From: Ancylobacter polymorphus
GTDB lineage: Bacteria > Pseudomonadota > Alphaproteobacteria > Rhizobiales > Xanthobacteraceae
Direction of reading: 5' to 3'
NCBI RefSeq assembly: GCF_022836935.1
Contig: NZ_CP083240.1
Location: forward strand, 223,648-287,647
Length of the DNA stretch: 64,000 nt
In this document: piece by piece, positions 1 to 8,594 of the stretch
Numbering within the stretch: position 1 is the stretch's first letter
Layout of the letters: every line of letters starts with the position of its first letter
The notes under the pieces: model-generated
What the model was told of the DNA's origin: nothing
The model's input: the letters and a program-made list of their open reading frames with translations, nothing else
Databases searched by the model: none
Program-made: the position numbers and the translations under genes

Positions 1-718
1 AAGAAGCCTCCGACGCGAGGAAGATGGCCGCACCGACCACATCGGAGAGCTGGCCGAGCCGCCCGAGCTTTATTTTGGACACGATCTCGCGCCGCTGCTC
101 CTCCTTCTCAAGGAAGGGCTTCGTCATCGGCGTTTCGATAAAGGTCGGACCGATCGAGTTGACGCGAATCCCGACCGGGCCGAGCTCGATGGCGAGCGCC
201 TTGGTGAACCCCTCGATCGCCCATTTGGACGCGCAGTAGATCGTCCTGTTTGCTGCACCGACGTGGCCCATCTGCGACGACATGTTGATGATGGACCCGC
301 GGATGCCACCATTCGCCATGCCGCGGCTGACGGCCTGAGCCGCAAAGATCGCGGACTTCAGGTTCAGATCCATCACCGCGTCATAGTCTTCCTCGGTGAC
401 GTCGCTGAGCGGCTTGGGCCGGTTGGTGCCGGCATTGTTCACAAAGATATCGAATGCCGGCAACGCTGCGACCGAACGGCCAAAGTCCCTGATGTCGGTC
501 ACGTCCGAAACCAGCGGACGCGCAATGAGACCCTTCCCGCACAATTCGTCGCATGCGTGATGGATCTGATCGGCGGATCGTGCGCAGAGCGTCACATCGG
601 CACCTGCCATCGCCAACGCGTCGGCGATGGCCCGACCTAGGCCGCGTCCAGCTCCGGTGACCAAGGCGCGTCTTCCGCCTAGATGGAAGTTCGCCAGCAC
701 ATCAACATCGCTCGTCAT
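1..718 (-). CDS. SDR-family oxidoreductase, 3' end outside window
   Basis: NAD(P)-dependent short-chain dehydrogenase/reductase; substrate unknown. Reading from an ATG at 718, the product has the Rossmann motif TGAGRGLG at residues 21-28, NNAG at 94-97 and the catalytic Ser148/Tyr161/Lys165 triad (YCASK), then the usual IRVNSIGPTFIETPM segment. It is cut by the window edge at about residue 239, shortly before the expected C-terminus of a 250-aa family. The start lies 6 bp after the cyclase stop, so the two are almost certainly cotranscribed. The family call is certain; the substrate is not readable, although pairing with a cyclase-family hydrolase points to a catabolic step. Confidence 0.93.
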   Translation of the reverse strand, partial: MTSDVDVLANFHLGGRRALVTGAGRGLGRAIADALAMAGADVTLCARSADQIHHACDELCGKGLIARPLVSDVTDIRDFGRSVAALPAFDIFVNNAGTNRPKPLSDVTEEDYDAVMDLNLKSAIFAAQAVSRGMANGGIRGSIINMSSQMGHVGAANRTIYCASKWAIEGFTKALAIELGPVGIRVNSIGPTFIETPMTKPFLEKEEQRREIVSKIKLGRLGQLSDVVGAAIFLASEAS

Positions 719-724
719 GGCCGA

Positions 725-1675
725 TCACTTGATAGCTTGGGGATTGATCGGCGAGCCGGCACCGCCGGGCAGATGCAGAGGCGGAGCCACGAAGAAGAAT
801 TCATAGACTTTGTCCTGCGCACAATCCTCGGCCAGTTCCTTCACGTAGAAGATCTCGCCCATCGAGATTCCCATCGCCGGAATGACGACCCAATGCCAGG
901 GCTGATTGGCGTCTTTGGTCTCGTTCGGCCGCACCTCGCAGCCCCATGTGTCGGTACAGATTGCAGCGACGTCCTTGTTCCGCAGCCAGAAGCACGTTTC
1001 GAAACCCAGGCCCGGAGCGTCTCCGCCGGCGTACCCCTCCCAGCTCCCGGACGCGAGACAGCGCTCTTGGTGTCCGGTGCGCACGATCACGAAGTCACCC
1101 TTGCGGATCTCCACATTCTGGCTCGTCGCGCAGGCATCGAGGTCGGCGCTGGTGATCGCGTAGCCATCCGCCAGCGAGGACAGGCCCTTGAAGCGGGCGA
1201 TGTCGAGAAGGACGCCGCGCCCGACCATCTTGTCGCGCACATGCTCGATACCGAGCTTTCTTGCACCCTTCGCATCGACGAGCCCAGCATCGTAGCCATT
1301 GTACATCTTGTCGTCGAGAAAGATGTGGCAGAGCGCGTCCCATTGGGTGGACGCTTGGCACGGCATGTTTATGGCGTCGTCCGCGTACCGCAGATAAGGC
1401 CCGGGAGCATCCTGGTTGCCGGCGACGGCATCGGTTCCGGTGGCCAGCATGGTGTGGATCGGATTCCAGCGTCCTCCGAACAGCCCGGATTGTATCGGCT
1501 CCTTGAGCGAGAGGGCGAGGGAGAACGTTCGGCCCTTGCGGATCAACCGGCCAGCCGCGATCACATCGGACGGCTCGATGTTGTTCAGCGTGCCGATCTG
1601 GTCGTCTTCGCCCCAGCGCCCCCAGTTGGAAACCTCATTTGCCGCGTCGTAGATCGCCTGACGATCGAAGCTCAT
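725..1675 (-). CDS. Cyclase-family (kynurenine formamidase-like) metal-dependent hydrolase
   Basis: Member of the cyclase/formamidase family (PF04199-like), which hydrolyses amide or lactone-type bonds with a metal held by His/Asp. The bacterial subgroup signature is seen as STQWDALCHIF in place of the HxGTHxDxPxH motif of kynurenine formamidase, so kynurenine is not a safe substrate. An ATG exists at 1687, but the ATG at 1675 has GGAGGG six bases upstream, so I take 1675 (316 aa). This start also leaves the palindrome at 1690-1703 wholly in the leader. It is first in an operon with the SDR. Substrate unknown; the SDR, cyclase, TetR and HpsN-like dehydrogenase appear to form one pathway. Confidence 0.88.
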   Translation of the reverse strand: MSFDRQAIYDAANEVSNWGRWGEDDQIGTLNNIEPSDVIAAGRLIRKGRTFSLALSLKEPIQSGLFGGRWNPIHTMLATGTDAVAGNQDAPGPYLRYADDAINMPCQASTQWDALCHIFLDDKMYNGYDAGLVDAKGARKLGIEHVRDKMVGRGVLLDIARFKGLSSLADGYAITSADLDACATSQNVEIRKGDFVIVRTGHQERCLASGSWEGYAGGDAPGLGFETCFWLRNKDVAAICTDTWGCEVRPNETKDANQPWHWVVIPAMGISMGEIFYVKELAEDCAQDKVYEFFFVAPPLHLPGGAGSPINPQAIK

Positions 1676-1689
1676 CGCGCCCTCCATGT

Positions 1690-1730
1690 TTATCGATCGA
1701 TAATTAATATCGAAGCAAACTGGCCGTCAA
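1690..1730 (-). promoter_or_regulatory. Promoter and palindromic operator of the cyclase-SDR operon
   Basis: A perfect 14-bp palindrome, TTATCGATCGATAA, lies at 1690-1703. On the minus strand TTGACG (1730-1725) and TAATTA (1706-1701, 18-bp spacing) make a plausible -35/-10 pair, so the palindrome would cover the -10 and start site, as expected of a TetR-type repressor. A 12/14 match recurs at 2750-2763 before the HpsN-like gene. Binding by the adjacent TetR protein is inference. Confidence 0.65.
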
Positions 1731-1827
1731 GGTCACAATGTGTAATATGCGGCGAGGTAGGGATCTGCAGGCATCCGCGCGGCTCGTTCGCGCCGAAGGC
1801 TGACCTGGATCGGAACGACGGGCGTCC

Positions 1828-2550
1828 ATGAAGAAAGCCGCAAGCAAGACTGACAGCCGCCGCCGCCTGCCGCCCGCCGAGCGTCGAGAGAAGATCTTGT
1901 CCGAAGCCATTTCGGTCTTTGCCGAGAACGGCTTTGAAAGCAGCACGCGTGAGCTCGCGCAGCAGCTCGGCATCACCCAACCGCTGCTCTATCGTTACTT
2001 TCCCAACAAGGAGAGCCTGATTCGCGAAGTCTACAGGGCCGTTTACCTTGATCGCTGGAACGTCGAATGGGATCAGCTCCTCTGCGACCGGAGCCGGCCT
2101 CTGGACGAACGTCTGCGGGTTTTCTACGGAAGCTATACCGACGCTATTTTCGCCCGCGAATGGATGCGCATTTATCTGTTCTCCGGCTTGAAAGGCGCCG
2201 ATATCAATCGCTGGTATATCGGATTGCTGGAAGAACGAATTCTTCAGCGCATCATGAAGGAGTATCGTCATCTTGTCGGGCTGGATGACGAAATCCCCCC
2301 GTCGGCGGAGGAGCTGGAACTGGCGTGGGCCTTCCACAGCGGGATCTTCTATGCCGGCGTGCGCGAACATATCTATGAGTTACCGCCGGTCCAGGATCGC
2401 CAGCGCATGATCGCCAATACGGTGCGCCTGTTCCATCTCGGTATTCAGGACTTCTATGCGGAACAGGCGTTGGCGGCCGTCACCCCGGCCGCTCTCAAGA
2501 AGTCGCCGAAGCATTCGGCTCTATCCAAGCGGAAGGTCCCCACTCGCTGA
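1828..2550 (+). CDS. TetR/AcrR-family transcriptional regulator
   Basis: A 240-aa TetR regulator. The N-terminal helix-turn-helix spans about residues 17-65 (RREKILSEAISVFAENGF, then TRELAQQLGITQPLLYRYF and the closing FPNKESLI). The rest is the ligand-binding, dimerising helical domain. It is divergent from the cyclase-SDR operon and upstream of the HpsN-like gene. Both targets carry the same palindrome over their promoters, so this protein is the natural candidate repressor. The inducer is unknown. Confidence 0.93.
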   Translation: MKKAASKTDSRRRLPPAERREKILSEAISVFAENGFESSTRELAQQLGITQPLLYRYFPNKESLIREVYRAVYLDRWNVEWDQLLCDRSRPLDERLRVFYGSYTDAIFAREWMRIYLFSGLKGADINRWYIGLLEERILQRIMKEYRHLVGLDDEIPPSAEELELAWAFHSGIFYAGVREHIYELPPVQDRQRMIANTVRLFHLGIQDFYAEQALAAVTPAALKKSPKHSALSKRKVPTR

Positions 2551-2730
2551 CCCAGCCTAAGGCCTCTTGGCGACTGGCTCATCCCGTGAGCTCGGACGTG
2601 ACGACGGAATTTGACGCCTGTCCGGCGGATGATCCGTGATCGAGGCCGCGAGCCAAACTCGTGCGCATCATAAGCCGTCCGGTCGTTACGCGCCCACGCC
2701 ACCTGTTTCGCCGGAGCGAACACGGCGTCC

Positions 2731-2763
2731 TTGACAACAAGAAATAAATAATCGATTGATAAA
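2731..2763 (+). promoter_or_regulatory. Promoter and second copy of the TetR operator before the HpsN-like gene
   Basis: A consensus TTGACA lies at 2731-2736. It is followed by AT-rich DNA with TAATCGATTGATAA at 2750-2763, whose reverse complement matches the perfect palindrome at 1690-1703 at 12 of 14 positions. The flanks also agree (A/T-rich, TTTAT). The site sits where the -10 element should be. The rest of the 2551-2871 gap shows no gene. Confidence 0.6.
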
Positions 2764-2871
2764 TAATGGCGGAGACGGGTGGCGCCCCTAGCGCGGCAGG
2801 TATCCATATGATGTAGCCCGCGGGGCTACGCCACCGCCTGCATCACCCCAGAGCGACAAAGCGGAGGCGAC

Positions 2872-4179
2872 ATGATCGTGCATCTCAAGAAGGGCAAACC
2901 AGAAGCCGAGCGCTCCGAGGACGACCAACAGGTGCGGTCGGTCGTTGAGGCCACACTCAAGGATATCGAGGCACGCGGCGACCGCGCGGTCCGGGAACTG
3001 TCGCAACGGTTCGATGCGTTTTCGCCCCCCTCTTTCCGGCTGTCGGAGAGCGACATAGAGGGCCTCATGAACAAGGTGGCGGACCGCGACATTGAAGACA
3101 TCCGGTTTGCACAGACCCAGGTCCGCAAGTTCGCTGAAGCGCAGCGCAACTCGATGAGCGACATCGAGATTGAAACCCTGCCCGGCGTCATATTAGGCCA
3201 CAGGAACATTCCAGTTCAGTCTGTTGGCTGTTACGTACCGGGCGGCAAATTTCCGATGGTCGCCTCCGCCCACATGTCGGTCGCAACCGCCTCCGTAGCC
3301 GGCGTTCCACGGATTATCGCGGCGACACCGCCTTTCAAGGGCGAACCGAATCCCGCGGTCATTGCGGCAATCAAGCTGGGCGGAGCTCACGAGATCTACG
3401 TGCTGGGCGGGATCCAGGCCATCGGCGCAATGGCCATCGGTACGGAGACAATCAATCCGGTCGATATGCTGGTCGGCCCCGGCAATGCATTCGTGGCCGA
3501 AGCGAAGCGCCAACTCTACGGGCGCGTCGGCATCGATCTGTTCGCGGGCCCGACCGAGACGATGGTGATCGCCGATGACAGCGTCGATGCCGAGATGTGC
3601 GCCACGGACCTTCTGGGCCAAGCGGAGCACGGATACAACTCGCCCGCGGTGCTGGTAACGAACTCGCGAGCCCTGGCAACCCAGACCATGGCCGAGATCG
3701 AACGTCTCCTGGCGATCTTGCCGACGCGGGAGACCGCGGCAAAGAGCTGGGAGGATTATGGTGAGGTGATCCTGTGCGACAGCTACGACGAGATGCTTGA
3801 CGTTGCCAATGATATGGCCTCCGAGCATGTTCAGGTTATGACAGACCGGGACGACTGGTTTCTGAAGAACATGCGTTCGTACGGCGCGTTGTTTCTCGGC
3901 CCCCGCACGAACGTTGCGAATGGAGACAAGGTAATCGGCACCAACCATACGCTACCCACTAAAAAGGCTGGTCGCTACACTGGAGGACTGTGGGTCGGCA
4001 AGTTTCTAAAGACCCACAGCTACCAGAAAATCACAACCGATAGAGCCGCAGTGGAGATAGGCGGCTACTGTTCGCGACTGTGTCTACTCGAGGGTTTCGT
4101 TGGCCACGCTGAACAGGCCAACGTACGTGTACGCCGCTACGGCGGACTGAATGTTCCATATGGGGAGGCCGCCGACTAG
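2872..4179 (+). CDS. Histidinol-dehydrogenase-family dehydrogenase, HpsN-like
   Basis: A 435-aa zinc- and NAD-dependent alcohol dehydrogenase of the HisD superfamily. HisD features are present: GCYVPGG, VGPGN, GQAEHG (zinc ligands), the catalytic pair in [23 protein letters not shown], and a C-terminal zinc His in VGHAEQ. The wording of these blocks is closer to sulfopropanediol 3-dehydrogenase (HpsN), which oxidises a small polyol in a catabolic route, than to biosynthetic HisD. No other his gene is near. A TetR-type operator precedes it, linking it to the cyclase-SDR operon. The exact substrate (2,3-dihydroxypropanesulfonate or another hydroxy compound) cannot be read from sequence. Confidence 0.85.
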   Translation: MIVHLKKGKPEAERSEDDQQVRSVVEATLKDIEARGDRAVRELSQRFDAFSPPSFRLSESDIEGLMNKVADRDIEDIRFAQTQVRKFAEAQRNSMSDIEIETLPGVILGHRNIPVQSVGCYVPGGKFPMVASAHMSVATASVAGVPRIIAATPPFKGEPNPAVIAAIKLGGAHEIYVLGGIQAIGAMAIGTETINPVDMLVGPGNAFVAEAKRQLYGRVGIDLFAGPTETMVIADDSVDAEMCATDLLGQAEHGYNSPAVLVTNSRALATQTMAEIERLLAILPTRETAAKSWEDYGEVILCDSYDEMLDVANDMASEHVQVMTDRDDWFLKNMRSYGALFLGPRTNVANGDKVIGTNHTLPTKKAGRYTGGLWVGKFLKTHSYQKITTDRAAVEIGGYCSRLCLLEGFVGHAEQANVRVRRYGGLNVPYGEAAD

Positions 4180-4580
4180 GACTCGGGCGCGTTCTGCTGC
4201 CGTATCGGCACAGCGGCAGTAACCGCGGCCTTCGTCGGACCGCCCCTCGAGCCGACGACAGTGTGGACGCTGCTCCATCTGGCCGGCGTGCGGGCGGGAC
4301 TCAACGGCTACAGATTGCTGAAAGGACGCCCGCTATGGTCTTCGATGCGGTGACGTTCGGCCTCCTGCTCGCCTCGGCGGTGCGGCTGTCTGAGCATTCC
4401 TGGAGCCGCGAGAGCCTCGTTGACAGGAAAAACGACGTAGGCCATCACTACGTTAGTGCGCGTCTGGAGCGCCACCTGTCCGCGGCAAGAGAGCTTGCTC
4501 TCATCCAGTCACTAGATACTCGAGAACCTTCTTCCAGCCTTTCGTAAGCGGACACTGGGCGATTGGAAGGAAGGTTTGTC
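4180..4580. other. Intergenic region without a recognisable gene
   Basis: About 400 bp. A 94-codon open frame starting near 4263 has no family-like content and no good ribosome binding site, so I do not call it. The only clear signal is GGAAGGAAGG at 4565-4574, the ribosome binding site of the ankyrin-repeat gene. Confidence 0.5.
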
Positions 4581-6266
4581 GTGAGCCGTACCCTCACGTC
4601 TCGCACGTCTGTCGAAAGCCTGCGTAAGGAAGCCAAGCGCTGGCTAAGGGCACTTCATGCCCCCAGCCCGGCAGCCGCGAACCGCTTTCGCGCCGCCTGG
4701 CCCGACGGACCAGCCGAGCCGCTCCTGCGCCATGTCCAGCATGCCCTGGCACGGGAGTATGGCTGTGAAAGCTGGGTCGCACTCAGGCAGGAGATCGAAC
4801 AACTGGCACGAGCCGGCGGGAGCAACGCCGATCGCGTCAAGCAGCTGCTTCGCCACGGCTGGGACGGCGATCCGGCACTCGCCCGCCATGTCCTCGACCG
4901 CTACCCCGCCATCGCCCGCGACAGCATATTTACCGCCGCGGCCTCCGGCAACCTTGCCGAGGTCAGACGCCGGCTTGCTGGCGACCCGGCTGAAGCGACA
5001 CGTACGGATGGGGTCCACATGTGGACCGCTCTCACGCATGTCACATACGGGCGCCTCGATGCACACAATGCAGTTGCCATAGCGCGGCTGCTGCTTGATG
5101 CGGGCGCCGATCCGAATTTCGGCTTCGATGACGGGTGGGGCAGCCCCTTTACCGTGCTCACCGGCGCCATCGGGCGCGGTGAGCAGCATAAGCCGAGTCA
5201 TCCTCAGGTGCAGGTTCTCGTCGATCTCCTCGTCGCGGCGGGAGCTGACCCGTTCGATCGGCAGTCGCTCTACAATATCTCCGTCGATGGCAAGGACATC
5301 GATTGGTATGAGCGGCTCTGGCAGCTTTGCCTCGCGAAGGGTCTCACGTCCAAATGGAGTGACCCGGACGCATGGATCAACGGCGGCACGATAAAGGTCA
5401 ACACGCTCGACTATCTTCTTGGCAACGCCGTCGGGCAAAACCATCTCGAGCGCGCCGCGTGGCTCCTCAGGCACGGTGCCAGCGCGAATGCGCCCCAGGC
5501 TTATAATGGCTGGCCGATGCACAAGCTTGCGCAGATATCGGGCTTTCTCGACATGGTCTCGCTTCTGGAGCGTCACGGTGCGGAGCCGGCCAAGTTGACG
5601 GGAGCACAGGCTTTCCAGGCGGCGTGCCTGCGCCAGGATGAGGCGGCTGCCCGCGCGCTGCTCGCCACTGATCCCGGGCTCGTGAAGGACGCGACACCGC
5701 TACTGGCGGCCGCTGAGTTCGGCAATGCCGGTGCAGTCGCATTGCTGCTTACTCTCGGCGCGTCGGCCCGCGCGCTGGACGCAGACGGCATCAGTCCGCT
5801 GCATCGGGCGGTGCAATCTGGCTCGCTGGAGGCGGTCGAGCTACTCCTGGGCGCAGGCGGCGATGTCGATCTGACCGAGCGGCGCTGGGGCGGAACCCCA
5901 CTGAGCTGGGCAGCCGTCATGGGACAATCAGACATCTTCGAGCGGCTTGCCGCGCTCAGCCGCGATGTGCGCACCCTCGGCTACAGGGCAAAGCTTGACC
6001 GGCTGGAAGCGGTTCTGCGCGCGGAGCCTGAACGGGCCAACCAGATTTCAGCCGATGGAGACGGGCCGACCCCGCTATTTATCCTGCCGGGCGATCCCGA
6101 CCTGGCAGCGGCGGTCGCGCGCATTCTGCTCGCTTATGGCGCTGATCCAGCAGTGAAGAACGCGAAAGGGCAAACTCCGGCTGAGGTTGCGCGAGACATC
6201 GATTTCGACGAGGCTGCTGAGTTGATGGAACGCGCCACAGACGCGTATCGCCGTGCTAAGACGTAA
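4581..6266 (+). CDS. Ankyrin-repeat protein
   Basis: A 561-aa soluble protein. The N-terminal 90 residues form a helical domain (SVESLRKEAKRWLRALHA ... YGCESWVALRQEIEQLA) common in bacterial ankyrin proteins. Ankyrin-type repeats follow, for example AVAIARLLLDAGADPNF, TPLLAAAEFGNAGAVALLL, ISPLHRAVQSGSLEAVELLL and RILLAYGADPAVKNAKGQTP. The start is taken as GTG at 4581, because GGAAGGAAGG lies six bases upstream; the upstream in-frame TTG at 4563 precedes that site. No signal peptide or membrane segment is seen. Ankyrin repeats mediate protein-protein contacts; the partner is unknown and the neighbours give no clue. Confidence 0.85.
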   Translation: MSRTLTSRTSVESLRKEAKRWLRALHAPSPAAANRFRAAWPDGPAEPLLRHVQHALAREYGCESWVALRQEIEQLARAGGSNADRVKQLLRHGWDGDPALARHVLDRYPAIARDSIFTAAASGNLAEVRRRLAGDPAEATRTDGVHMWTALTHVTYGRLDAHNAVAIARLLLDAGADPNFGFDDGWGSPFTVLTGAIGRGEQHKPSHPQVQVLVDLLVAAGADPFDRQSLYNISVDGKDIDWYERLWQLCLAKGLTSKWSDPDAWINGGTIKVNTLDYLLGNAVGQNHLERAAWLLRHGASANAPQAYNGWPMHKLAQISGFLDMVSLLERHGAEPAKLTGAQAFQAACLRQDEAAARALLATDPGLVKDATPLLAAAEFGNAGAVALLLTLGASARALDADGISPLHRAVQSGSLEAVELLLGAGGDVDLTERRWGGTPLSWAAVMGQSDIFERLAALSRDVRTLGYRAKLDRLEAVLRAEPERANQISADGDGPTPLFILPGDPDLAAAVARILLAYGADPAVKNAKGQTPAEVARDIDFDEAAELMERATDAYRRAKT

Positions 6267-6380
6267 GAATACTCTGTTCATCAGGGCTGCATGGCATCGG
6301 AGGATGATTGTCAAACGGCTCGCAACGTTGCGCCCCAATCAGCGTCCAATATCGGCTCTGACGCAATTTCAGCAGTGAAA

Positions 6381-6485
6381 CTATGACAGCGCGACGATGC
6401 GTGCCTTGAGCAGATCGAGTTTGCGCGGTCATACATCTTACGTTTGACCAGCTTGAGCTCGATGAGGTGGCCATCGATCTGTGGT
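6381..6485 (-). pseudogene. C-terminal remnant of an ISL3-family transposase
   Basis: Reading the minus strand gives QIDGHLIELKLVKRKMYDRA. After a one-base frame change this continues as KLDLLKARIVALS and then a stop at 6381-6383. This matches the tail typical of ISL3-family transposases (xVEGxxxxLKLxKRxMYGRAKLDLLxxR). Only about 35 codons remain and the frame is broken. It sits just past the end of the acetone operon. Confidence 0.6.
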
Positions 6486-6528
6486 AGAATTAAAGAAAGT
6501 GATGGCCGGGTCGAACGCGGCCGTCGAC

Positions 6529-7191
6529 TCACGATGTCGACGCTTCGGCGAGGTACCAATACGGGATGTCGAACGTCACTGCCGTCCGCTCCTCTACGGC
6601 GGCGATATCGACATCGGGCGCGAGTTCCAGCAGAGACAGCCCGCCGCCGCGCAGGACCTTGAACACGCACAGATCGGTGATGATCAGGTCGACGACACCC
6701 CGGCCGGTGAGTGGCAGGGTGCATTCGGGCAGGATCTTCGGCTCGCCTCTGGCGGTGTGCTCCATCAGGACGATGACGCGCTTCACGCCCGCCACCAGAT
6801 CCATCGCCCCGCCCATACCCTTCACCATCTTGCCGGGGACCATCCAGTTGGCAATGTCGCCCGCCTCGGACACCTGCAGGGCGCCGAGGATCGACAGGTC
6901 GATATGCCCGCCGCGGATCATGGCGAAGCTGTCGGCGGAGGAGAAGTAGCTCGTCGTCGGCAGCTCGGTGATGGTCTGCTTGCCGGCGTTGATGAGATCC
7001 GGGTCCTCCTCGCCCTCGAACGGGAAGGGGCCCATGCCGAGCATGCCGTTCTCGCTCTGGAGCTGTACGGAGATGCCGGGCGGGATGTGGTTCGCCACCA
7101 GTGTCGGCAGGCCGATGCCGAGGTTCACGTAGAACCCGTTCTCCAGCTCGCGGGCGGCGCGGGCGGCCATCTGATCTCGTGTCCAGGGCAT
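6529..7191 (-). CDS. scoB: 3-oxoacid CoA-transferase subunit B
   Basis: Beta subunit of a class I CoA transferase (SCOT/AtoA/PcaJ type), 220 aa. The catalytic glutamate is in the SENG motif ([18 protein letters not shown]), followed by [14 protein letters not shown]. Its ATG overlaps the stop of subunit A by one base (TGATG), indicating translational coupling. As the last gene of the acetone carboxylase operon, its likely job is to move CoA from succinyl-CoA to acetoacetate, giving acetoacetyl-CoA. The family also contains 3-oxoadipate transferases; the operon context favours acetoacetate. Confidence 0.92.
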   Translation of the reverse strand: MPWTRDQMAARAARELENGFYVNLGIGLPTLVANHIPPGISVQLQSENGMLGMGPFPFEGEEDPDLINAGKQTITELPTTSYFSSADSFAMIRGGHIDLSILGALQVSEAGDIANWMVPGKMVKGMGGAMDLVAGVKRVIVLMEHTARGEPKILPECTLPLTGRGVVDLIITDLCVFKVLRGGGLSLLELAPDVDIAAVEERTAVTFDIPYWYLAEASTS

Positions 7192-7910
7192 CAGGCCGAC
7201 TCCTTCTGGCGCGTGCGGACGGTGCGCTGCTCAATGCGCTTGGGCGTATCCGGCACCGGGACGAGCCGGTCGACGTGGATGCCCGGCGTGTGGATGTGAT
7301 CGGGGTCTGTGGCGCCGGGCTCGACGAGGACCTCGACTTCCGCGACGGTGACCCGCGCGGCCGTCGCCATCATCGGATTGAAGTTCCGGGCGGTCTTGCG
7401 ATAGGCGAGGTTGCCCTCGGTATCGCCTCTGTGGGCGTGGACGATGGCGAGATCGGCGGTGAGCGCGCGCTCCATCACGTAGTCGGCCCCGTCGAAGTGC
7501 CGGACCTCCTTGCCCTCCGCGACGATGGTGCCGACGCCGGTGCGGGTGAAGAAGGCGGGGATGCCGGCGCCGCCGGCCCTTATGCGCTCCGCGAGGGTGC
7601 CCTGCGGGTTGAACTCCAGTTCCAGTTCGCCGGACAGGTACTGTTCCTCGAACAGCTTGTTCTCGCCGACATAGGACGAGATCATCTTCGCGATCTGCCG
7701 GGTCTCCAGCAGGATGCCGAGGCCGGCGCCGTCAATGCCGGCGTTGTTGGAGATGACCGTCAGCTCGCGGACACCGGAATCGCGGATGGTGTCGATGAGG
7801 GCCTGTGGGATGCCGCAGAGCCCGAAGCCTCCCGACATGATGGTCATGCCGTCGAAGAGGAGGCCGTCGAGCGCGGCGACGGAATCGGGGCGAAGCTTGC
7901 CTTGCGCCAT
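7191..7910 (-). CDS. scoA: 3-oxoacid CoA-transferase subunit A
   Basis: Alpha subunit of the class I CoA transferase, 239 aa. The family landmarks are [16 protein letters not shown] near residue 27, [12 protein letters not shown] near 55, and [26 protein letters not shown] in the middle. It forms a heteromer with ScoB, whose gene overlaps by one base. It follows acxC after about 110 bp of strongly structured spacer. In context it activates the acetoacetate made by acetone carboxylase. The C-terminal tail after [11 protein letters not shown] is rather long and basic. Confidence 0.92.
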   Translation of the reverse strand: MAQGKLRPDSVAALDGLLFDGMTIMSGGFGLCGIPQALIDTIRDSGVRELTVISNNAGIDGAGLGILLETRQIAKMISSYVGENKLFEEQYLSGELELEFNPQGTLAERIRAGGAGIPAFFTRTGVGTIVAEGKEVRHFDGADYVMERALTADLAIVHAHRGDTEGNLAYRKTARNFNPMMATAARVTVAEVEVLVEPGATDPDHIHTPGIHVDRLVPVPDTPKRIEQRTVRTRQKESA

Positions 7911-7944
7911 CGCGTCTCTCTTTCAGGATGGGAATGGAGGATCG

Positions 7945-7985
7945 GGCGGCCGGAAGGCCGCCGGAGCGGGGGACGCTCCGGCGGC
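7945..7985 (-). other. Two mutually exclusive RNA stem-loops in the acxC-scoA spacer
   Basis: GCCGCCGGAGCG (7957-7968) and CGCTCCGGCGGC (7974-7985) form a perfect 12-bp stem with a 5-nt loop. GGCGGCC (7945-7951) and GGCCGCC (7956-7962) form an alternative 7-bp stem that shares bases 7957-7962, so both cannot form at once. No T-run follows on the minus strand, so this is not a classical terminator. It may shield the upstream acx mRNA or tune CoA-transferase output. Confidence 0.55.
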
Positions 7986-8019
7986 AGAGGCACGCCGGCC
8001 GGCGTGGGCCCGGTCGGGC

Positions 8020-8529
8020 TCAGGCGGCGTCGGCGCGCTCGGGGATCGGCAGGCCGAGCCAGTCCTTGTAGAAGGTGTCGATGTCGGGTTCGAAGTCGCG
8101 GATCACCGGGTACCAGGGCGTCGGCGCCTCGACGTCATGCAGCGTGCCGCATTCCGCGCAGTAGTATTCACGCAGCACCTGCCAGGAGGAGGTCGGCGCC
8201 ATCAGGCGCGGATAGAGCTCCTCGAGCTCCTCGGCGGTGTCGCGGACATGGATGTGCGCGTGCAGCTTCCAATTGTCCCGCCAGTCGCAGAAATCGTGGC
8301 CGCACTGGCAGCGGACCGTCCATTTCTTGCTGACCTTCTGCTGCACGATGTACAGCTTGGGGCCGAGCGGCAGCACGATGCGATCGCTCCACGGCACCCG
8401 CTCCTGAAGGATCTCGATATAGGTCGCGAAGCGCTCCGGGTCCTTCGGGGTCGAGAGCATCTGGTGCAGCGTGTCGTGATCGACGGTGCCGTCGATCAGG
8501 TCCGCGATCTTGGCGCGCGTATAGGCCAT
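8020..8529 (-). CDS. acxC: Acetone carboxylase gamma subunit
   Basis: Small subunit of ATP-dependent acetone carboxylase, 169 aa, matching the roughly 168-aa Xanthobacter AcxC. Zinc-type cysteines are visible in RCQCGHDFCDW and YYCAECGTLHDVE, followed by PWYPVIRDFEPDIDTFYKDW. The enzyme is a cytoplasmic (alpha beta gamma)2 complex that carboxylates acetone to acetoacetate. The gene follows acxB after 65 bp holding a 9-bp stem-loop. Its position right after both large subunits makes the assignment firm. Confidence 0.95.
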   Translation of the reverse strand: MAYTRAKIADLIDGTVDHDTLHQMLSTPKDPERFATYIEILQERVPWSDRIVLPLGPKLYIVQQKVSKKWTVRCQCGHDFCDWRDNWKLHAHIHVRDTAEELEELYPRLMAPTSSWQVLREYYCAECGTLHDVEAPTPWYPVIRDFEPDIDTFYKDWLGLPIPERADAA

Positions 8530-8562
8530 GGTGTTTCCTCGCTATGTTTGTTGATGAGGTGA

Positions 8563-8588
8563 GCGGGCCGGCGTGACCACCGGCCCGC
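8563..8588 (-). other. Stem-loop in the acxB-acxC spacer
   Basis: GCGGGCCGG (8563-8571) pairs perfectly with CCGGCCCGC (8580-8588) across an 8-nt loop, six bases past the acxB stop. There is no U-tract, so it is more likely an mRNA stabilising or processing element than a terminator. Confidence 0.5.
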
Positions 8589-8594
8589 CTGGCG

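Noticed and set aside
2872..4179. Histidine biosynthesis hisD
   Set aside because: Catalytic motifs are shared by the superfamily, but block wording is HpsN-like, no other his genes are nearby and it is under a TetR-type catabolic operator.
4263..4547. 94-codon plus-strand frame before the ankyrin gene
   Set aside because: No family-like sequence, no good Shine-Dalgarno, and composition like random open sequence.
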